A stretch of 26,718 nt of DNA, from contig CALCXL010000876.1 in the NCBI GenBank assembly GCA_937907595.1, positions 1-26,718 of the forward strand. Reading direction: 5' to 3'. The notes below the pieces were generated by a model. It did not search any database, was not told where the DNA came from, and saw only the letters and a program-made list of their open reading frames with translations. The DNA is from an uncultured Pseudomonadota bacterium (GTDB lineage Bacteria > Myxococcota_A > UBA796 > UBA9615). The translations under genes were made by a program, and so were the position numbers. Below, piece by piece: positions 21,971-26,718 of the stretch. Positions within the stretch are counted from its first letter, which is position 1. Each line of letters begins with the position of its first letter.

Positions 21971-23956
21971 GTGAGCACCCCCGATCTGAGCGCGGTCGTC
22001 GTGGCCTTCGACAGCGGAGCCGACCTGGCGGCCTGCCTGGCGTCGATCCGCGCCGAGGCGGAGGCCGCGGGCATCGACGCCGAGCTGATCGTCGTCGACA
22101 ACGCCTCCCGCGACGGCGCCGCCGCCGACCTGCCCGGGGTCCGCCTCCTGCGCAACGAGCAGAACCGGGGCTACGGCGCCGCCGCCAACCAGGGCTTTCG
22201 CGCCGCCGCCGCCGACCGCGTGCTCTTCCTCAACCCCGACGCCACCCTGGAGCCCGGCAGCCTCTCCCCGCTGCTCGCCCGCTTGGGCGACGCCGCCCTG
22301 AGCGCGCCGCGCCTGGAGCTCCCCGACGGCCGCACCCAGGAGAGCCCGCGCGCCTTCTACGACCTGGCCGCCGTCCTCGCCCGCCGCACCCCCTTCGGCC
22401 GCACCGCCGCCGGCCGCCGCGCCGCCGCCCGCCACCTGCCCCCGGCCTCCGAACAAGGGGACGTCGACTGGGTAACCGGCGCCGCCATGCTGCTGCGACG
22501 GGACGCCGTCTCCGCGTCGGGGCCCTTCGACGAGCGCTACTTCCTCTACTTCGAGGACGTGGACCTCTGCCGTCGCCTGCACGCCACCGGCCAGCGCGTC
22601 GTGTTCGAGCCCCGCGCCCGGGTGCGCCACCGCTTCGGGGGGGGCAGCCGCCGTCAGGTGCCCTGGAACCGCTTGTTCTGGCACCACGCCCTCTCCGGCC
22701 TGCGCTACGCCAGCCGCTGGAGCCCGGGGCTGTGGGGCAGCCGCTGGTGGCGATCGGGCGCGGAGTCGGCGAGCCTGGCCGCCCTGCAGGCCGCCGCGCT
22801 CGGCGTGGCCACGGGCTCCCCCTGGATCGCCGGGGCAGGCGCCCTGCTCGCTCCGGCCCCTCGGCGTCGACTGGGACGTCGACCGTTGCCCTCCCCCGGG
22901 CCCCAGCTCCTCCTGCTCGCCCTCGCGGCCTTCCTGACCGGCCTGGCTGCGGGGCCCGCGCTGGGCACGGCCGCGGTCGGCACCCTGGGCCTGCAGGTCG
23001 CCCACCGCCTGCTGCGGTCCCTGCGCTCGGGCTGGCTGCGCGGGGGCGGGCACCGGGGCAACGTGATCCTGGCCGGCGAGCCCCACCGCGCCGACGCCGC
23101 CGCCCGCTCCATCCGGGAGAACGCCGACGAGGGGCTGATCGCCCTGGGCTTCGTGCCCCTGGACGCCGCCGCCGTCGACGGCCCCACGCCGCGCCTGCCG
23201 GACTGGTCCCAGGTGCTGGACGTCGCCCAGGACCTGCGCGCCGACGCCGTGCTCATCGCCGCCTCGGCCTCCTCCCTGGCCCGCATGGCCGGCGGGGTCG
23301 CCCAGCTGAGGCAGCGCGGCGTGGAGTGCGCCTGGATCCTCACCGACGACGACGAGCTGGCCCAGTCCGAGGCCCCGGACCTGCTCGGCGGCTTGCCCTT
23401 GATCCGCCTGGGCGCGGGCGCGGAGACCCGCCTGGCCAACCTCTGCGTGCTCGCAGTCGAGCGTTTGGTCGCGGCAGCGGGCCTCCTCCTGCTGCTGCCC
23501 CTGGCGCCCCTCCTGCTGCTCCTGGCCCGCATCGCGTCCCACCGCAGCCCGCTGCAGCGCCTCGATCGCGTGGGCGCGGACCTGCGGCCCTTCGGCATGT
23601 GGCGCCTGCGCAGCGGGCCCCAGGGCGAAGGCGACGTCGGCGGCGGGCCCGTCGGCGCCCTGCTCCGTCGATGGCACCTGGACGAGCTGCCCCAACTGCT
23701 CAACGTCGTGGCCGGCGACATGCGGCTGGTGGGCCCGCGGCCGGTGTCCCCCGATCTGGCCGCCCGCCTGGCCCCCCACGAGCAGGCGCGCTTCGCCCTG
23801 GTCCCCGGCATCACGGGCATGTGGCAGCTGGACCGCCTGCGGCGCTGGCGCCTGGACCAGATGATCCGCAGCGACCTGCTCTACGTCCTGCGCTGGAGCC
23901 CCATGCTGGACGCGCGCATCCTGCTGGAGACGCTGCTGGGCCGGCGCAACCCGTGA
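21971..23956 (+). CDS. Fusion of GT2 glycosyltransferase and polyprenyl-phosphate sugar-1-phosphate transferase
   Basis: A 661-residue protein with three parts. Residues 1-250 form a GT2 enzyme: VVVAFDSGADL, VVDNASRDG (41-49), LNPDA (87-91), catalytic-region FEDVDLC (194-200). About 265-350 hold hydrophobic membrane segments. Residues 360-480 resemble the nucleotide-binding-like middle domain of WbaP/WcaJ-type enzymes (NVILAGEPHRADAAA to GLPLIRL). Residues 493-661 are the bacterial sugar transferase domain: membrane helix 500-520, DRVGADLRPFGMWRLRS, and RRWHLDELPQLLNVV with the catalytic Asp571-Glu572, then GDMRLVGPRPVSPD. It could transfer a sugar-1-phosphate to undecaprenyl phosphate and then add the second sugar. 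The GTG start follows CACAAT by six bases. The radical SAM gene starts 19 bases after its stop. Confidence 0.88.
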   Translation: MSTPDLSAVVVAFDSGADLAACLASIRAEAEAAGIDAELIVVDNASRDGAAADLPGVRLLRNEQNRGYGAAANQGFRAAAADRVLFLNPDATLEPGSLSPLLARLGDAALSAPRLELPDGRTQESPRAFYDLAAVLARRTPFGRTAAGRRAAARHLPPASEQGDVDWVTGAAMLLRRDAVSASGPFDERYFLYFEDVDLCRRLHATGQRVVFEPRARVRHRFGGGSRRQVPWNRLFWHHALSGLRYASRWSPGLWGSRWWRSGAESASLAALQAAALGVATGSPWIAGAGALLAPAPRRRLGRRPLPSPGPQLLLLALAAFLTGLAAGPALGTAAVGTLGLQVAHRLLRSLRSGWLRGGGHRGNVILAGEPHRADAAARSIRENADEGLIALGFVPLDAAAVDGPTPRLPDWSQVLDVAQDLRADAVLIAASASSLARMAGGVAQLRQRGVECAWILTDDDELAQSEAPDLLGGLPLIRLGAGAETRLANLCVLAVERLVAAAGLLLLLPLAPLLLLLARIASHRSPLQRLDRVGADLRPFGMWRLRSGPQGEGDVGGGPVGALLRRWHLDELPQLLNVVAGDMRLVGPRPVSPDLAARLAPHEQARFALVPGITGMWQLDRLRRWRLDQMIRSDLLYVLRWSPMLDARILLETLLGRRNP

Positions 23957-23975
23957 ACGCCCCCGGGCCCCGACC

Positions 23976-25166
23976 GTGAAGCTGCCCCCCTCCGCCCTGC
24001 AGCTGGCCGGCTACCTGGACGGCGAGCGCGCCTTCACGGGCCCCACGACCGTGCAGGTGGACCTGACGGACGCCTGCAACCAGAGCTGCTCGGTCTGCTG
24101 GCTGCACGCGCCGGCCCTGCGGGAGTCCAACCGCCGCCGCCTGGAGAAGCTGGCCACGCTGTCGCTGCCGACGGTGCTGGCGCTGTTCGACGAGCTCAAG
24201 GCGATGGGCACCCAGGAGATCTACTTCGCCGGTGGCGGAGAGCCCCTGGCCCACCCCCGCGCCTGGGACGCCATCGAAGGCGCCCTGCACCGCGGCCTCA
24301 CGGCATCGCTGCACACCAACTTCTCCCTGGTGGACGACGTCGCCCGCGTCCTGGACCTGGGCGTGCACCACGTCACCGTCAGCCTGTGGGCCGGCACCCG
24401 CGCCGCCTACGCCGCCACCCACCCGGGCACGGACCCGGACACCTTCGACACCATCACCAGGACGCTGGCCGAGCTCAACCGACGCAAGGCCGATCGCCCG
24501 GTCACCAAGCTGTATCACGTGCTCACCGCAGCCAACGCCGACGACGCCCCCGCCATGCTGTCGCTGGCCGACGACCTGGGCTGCGACGCCGTGGAGCTCG
24601 CCGTGGCCGACGTCGTGCCCGGCGCCACCGATCCCCTGGCCCTTCGCCCCGACCAGGCCACCGCCGTCCTGGCGGCCCTCCTCCCCTGGGCCGAGCGCGC
24701 GGCCTGGCGACGCCCCCGGCTGCTGGGCCTGGACGCGATCCGGTCCCGCCTGCAGGCCATCGCCGCCGGGCGCCCCGCCGACGCCGCCCTGGTGCACAGC
24801 CTCCCCTGCTTCGCCGGCTGGACCTACGCCCGCGTCCTGGCCGACGGCCGCGTCATCCCCTGCCTCAAGGCCCACCGCGTGCCCTCGGGCAGCATCCACG
24901 ACCGCTCCTTCGCCGACATCTGGCAGGGCGAGAAGCAGGCCGCCTTCCGCCGCGCCGCCCGCTCCCCGCGCAAGGACGCGCCCTACTTCCAGCAGATCGG
25001 CAACAGCCCCGAGGCCCCCTGCGGCTGCGAGTTGGGCTGCGACAACCTGGAGGAGAACCGCCGCACCGCCGACCGCCTGCGCTCCCTCAGCCGCCCCGAG
25101 CGCGCCCTGATCGAAGCCGCCCTCCGCGTCCCGCCCCTGGGCCGCTCCCTGGGGTTGCCGTCTTGA
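23976..25166 (+). CDS. Radical SAM protein with SPASM/twitch-like C-terminal cluster domain
   Basis: The 396-residue enzyme has the radical SAM CxxxCxxC motif (Cys34, Cys38, Cys41) and GGGEP (86-90) for S-adenosylmethionine binding. The C-terminus contains C278-x12-G-x4-C296, the SPASM/twitch signature, then Cys349, Cys351 and Cys355, enough for at least one auxiliary iron-sulfur cluster. DADGRVIPC and GSIHDRSFADIW are common in SPASM-containing enzymes, which modify peptides, proteins or sugars. No short precursor-peptide gene is seen beside it. Because it sits between two glycosyltransferases, a sugar or glycan-linked substrate is the simplest guess, not shown. GTG start; its stop overlaps the next start as TTGA, so the two are translationally coupled. 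Confidence 0.87.
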   Translation: MKLPPSALQLAGYLDGERAFTGPTTVQVDLTDACNQSCSVCWLHAPALRESNRRRLEKLATLSLPTVLALFDELKAMGTQEIYFAGGGEPLAHPRAWDAIEGALHRGLTASLHTNFSLVDDVARVLDLGVHHVTVSLWAGTRAAYAATHPGTDPDTFDTITRTLAELNRRKADRPVTKLYHVLTAANADDAPAMLSLADDLGCDAVELAVADVVPGATDPLALRPDQATAVLAALLPWAERAAWRRPRLLGLDAIRSRLQAIAAGRPADAALVHSLPCFAGWTYARVLADGRVIPCLKAHRVPSGSIHDRSFADIWQGEKQAAFRRAARSPRKDAPYFQQIGNSPEAPCGCELGCDNLEENRRTADRLRSLSRPERALIEAALRVPPLGRSLGLPS

Positions 25167-26197
25167 GCCTGCAGGTCGTCGTGCCCACCTGGTCCGGCTC
25201 GGTGGCCTGGCTGCCGGCGTGTCTGGACGCGTTGGCGGCGCAGACGGTGCCCGTCCAGGCGATCGTGGTGATCGACGGCCCCGCCCCCGCCGTGGAGGCC
25301 CTGGTCCGCCAGCGTCTGGGCGCTGCGCGCGTGGTGCGTCGGCGGGAGCGCGAGGGCTTTGCGGCAGCGGCCTCGGCGGGGCTGCGGGCGGCGAAGGGGG
25401 ACCTGGTCGCCTTGCTCAACGACGACGCCGTGCCCGATCCGGGGTGGCTGGAGGCCCTGCGCGACGGTGCCCGCCGCCACCCCAACGCCGGGTCCTTCGC
25501 CAGCCGCGTCCTGCGATCAGAGGACCCGTCGACCCTGGACTCGGCCGGCCACGGGCTGACCCGCTGGGGGGAGGCCTTCGCCCTCGGTGCCGGCGCCCCC
25601 GACGGGTCTCCCTGGGACGTCGAACGCCCCGTCTTTGGCGCCCCCGCCACCGCGGCCGCCTACCGCCAGGACCTGCTGCGCGACTGCGGCTCCTTCGACC
25701 TGGGCATGGGCGCCTACCTGGAGGACGTCGACCTGAGCTTGCGCGCGCAGCTGATGGGCTTTCCCTGCCAGTACTTGCCCTCGGCGGTCGTTCAGCACCG
25801 CGGCTCGGCGTCCTACGGGGACGACTCCCTCCGGCTGGCTGCGCGGAACCGCTGGCGCCTGCTGGGGCGGTCGATGCCCCGGAACCTGCTCCGGGCGGGG
25901 CTCCCGGCGGCGATGGCCTCGGCGGCGATGCACGGCCTGCGCAGCCCCGTGGCGGCGGCGGGCACGGTGGAGGGGCTGCGGGGCTTCGGGGAGGCGATGG
26001 CGGATCGAGGGCAGACCCTGGGCCCCCGGCGGGTCGACGACGAGCACATGACCGAGTTGCTGCGCCAGTGCGAGGCCGATCTGCAGGCCACCTGCGCCGC
26101 AGGATCATCGGCCCGTCGGCTGCGGGGCGGGGCCTGCAGGGCGCTTGCCTGGAGCGTCGATGCGCGTCAGCGGAGCCTGACGAAGCGGGGCTGGTAG
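25163..26197 (+). CDS. Glycosyltransferase, GT2 family
   Basis: The 344-residue protein starts at TTG 25163, overlapping the radical SAM stop (TTGA), directly before the first GT-A strand LQVVVPTWSGS. It has VIDGPAP (37-43), LLNDDAVPDPGWLEAL (84-99; Asp87, Asp88 in the metal-binding position), a catalytic-region YLEDVDLSLRAQ (185-196) and QHRGSASYG near 225. This is the usual pattern of bacterial GT2 enzymes of polysaccharide clusters. The last 100 residues are Arg-rich and partly helical and have no recognisable domain. The gene ends 11 bases before the convergent MscS-like gene's stop. GTG at 25178 would remove the first strand and is less likely. Confidence 0.85.
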   Translation: MSLQVVVPTWSGSVAWLPACLDALAAQTVPVQAIVVIDGPAPAVEALVRQRLGAARVVRRREREGFAAAASAGLRAAKGDLVALLNDDAVPDPGWLEALRDGARRHPNAGSFASRVLRSEDPSTLDSAGHGLTRWGEAFALGAGAPDGSPWDVERPVFGAPATAAAYRQDLLRDCGSFDLGMGAYLEDVDLSLRAQLMGFPCQYLPSAVVQHRGSASYGDDSLRLAARNRWRLLGRSMPRNLLRAGLPAAMASAAMHGLRSPVAAAGTVEGLRGFGEAMADRGQTLGPRRVDDEHMTELLRQCEADLQATCAAGSSARRLRGGACRALAWSVDARQRSLTKRGW

Positions 26198-26208
26198 GGG
26201 CGACGACC

Positions 26209-26718
26209 TCAGTCGGAGGAAGCGGCCCCCGGCGGGCGGTGCACCACCAGCTGCGGCAGGGCGATCTCCCAGCCGTGGGTGTTGCAGGCGTCCACCACCA
26301 GCCCCTCGATCACCCGGCGCAGGACCCGCCAGTCGGGCGCGCGGTCGCCGGTGTATTGCGCGTCGATGCGCACGTCCAGGGAGTTGGCCTGGGCGGCCTC
26401 GTACTCGACCACCAGGGAGACCAGCCCGTCGCCGCCCTTGACCTCCAGGCCCTCGTCCAGGGCATCGCGAAGGCGGTGCGGGATGGAGGTCGTGATCTCC
26501 GGCTGGTGCATGTAGTCGAAGGTCACGCGCACCACGTGCCGGAACCCGCCGCTCAGGTTGGCGGGGGCCATCGACAGGAAGTCGGCGGTGGGGAACGCCC
26601 GCACCGAGTGGTCGATCACCACCTCCACGAAGTCCGGCGAGACGCTGTCCACCTGGCCGAACTGGTCGTCGGGCAGGCTGATCCAGTCGCCGGCGACGCA
26701 GGGGAACCAGGGCTCGGC
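26209..26718 (-). CDS. MscS-family mechanosensitive channel, C-terminal part (5' end outside the window)
   Basis: Read on the minus strand the frame is open to the window edge, so the start and the pore helices lie beyond it. The visible 169 residues begin with CVAGDWISLPDDQFGQVDSV and continue with VIDHSVRAFPTADFLSMAP. This is the beta-domain pattern of MscS channels (GDWI, G-x-V, then the strand normally reading IPN). FRHVVRVTFDY and DYMHQPE lead into the mixed alpha/beta C-terminal cage domain. Such channels release solutes on osmotic downshift in the inner membrane. PTADFL replaces the usual PN-S/N-x at the turn. A GTG at 26652 is in frame but would cut the beta domain, so it is not the start. 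Confidence 0.82.
   Translation of the reverse strand, partial: AEPWFPCVAGDWISLPDDQFGQVDSVSPDFVEVVIDHSVRAFPTADFLSMAPANLSGGFRHVVRVTFDYMHQPEITTSIPHRLRDALDEGLEVKGGDGLVSLVVEYEAAQANSLDVRIDAQYTGDRAPDWRVLRRVIEGLVVDACNTHGWEIALPQLVVHRPPGAASSD

Noticed and set aside
23976..25166. RiPP-type biosynthesis with a precursor peptide beside the radical SAM gene
   Set aside because: The gaps on both sides are 19 bases and a four-base overlap, so there is no room for a precursor gene next to it.

Overview
The window is very GC-rich (codon third positions are almost always G or C) and densely coding. It holds Gram-negative signatures: two lipoproteins, an outer-membrane barrel protein and a di-haem peroxidase. 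Gene content (CehA/McbA-type hydrolase, FG-GAP/UnbV lipoprotein, glycan loci, selenoprotein SelD) suits a myxobacteria-like or other high-GC environmental Gram-negative lineage. No rRNA or single-copy marker is present, so that placement is inference. I saw no insertion sequence, tRNA or CRISPR array.

Layout. (1) Positions 1-1922: 3' part of a PHP-type CehA/McbA metallohydrolase gene. (2) 2009-3609, minus strand: queD followed by selD. selD has an in-frame UGA at the active-site position and reads as a selenoprotein, so standard gene calling would truncate it. (3) 3753-4838: a di-haem cytochrome c peroxidase-like lipoprotein, divergent from queD across a promoter region with a perfect inverted repeat. 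(4) 4887-6341, minus: an outer-membrane barrel protein with an Ala/Pro/acidic repeat linker. (5) 6385-16287, minus: a nine-gene, mostly overlapping run: GT4, GT2, GT2, GT4, a VanZ-like/alkaline-phosphatase-superfamily fusion, two unrecognised proteins, a two-domain VOC protein and an MFS transporter. (6) 16418-18016, plus: a phytanoyl-CoA-dioxygenase-like protein abutting a small three-helix membrane protein; then a minus-strand secreted Cys-pair protein (18010-18471). (7) 18659-20350: an aldehyde-dehydrogenase-superfamily protein. (8) 20407-26197, plus: an FG-GAP/UnbV lipoprotein, a GT2 fused to a sugar-phosphate transferase, a radical SAM/SPASM-like protein and another GT2. (9) 26209-26718, minus: C-terminal part of an MscS-type channel.

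How it fits together. Regions 5 and 8 look like two parts of a surface-glycan programme. The GT2/phosphoglycosyltransferase fusion could load the first sugar on the lipid carrier and add the next one. Five other glycosyltransferases could extend the chain, and the membrane-anchored phosphatase-superfamily protein may decorate it. No flippase, polymerase or ligase is visible here, so the pathway must be completed elsewhere.

The most notable observations are the Sec-containing SelD with a bacterial SECIS-like hairpin, and a recurrent start arrangement in which a -10-like hexamer ends exactly 6 nt before the start codon (four genes), pointing to leaderless transcription.
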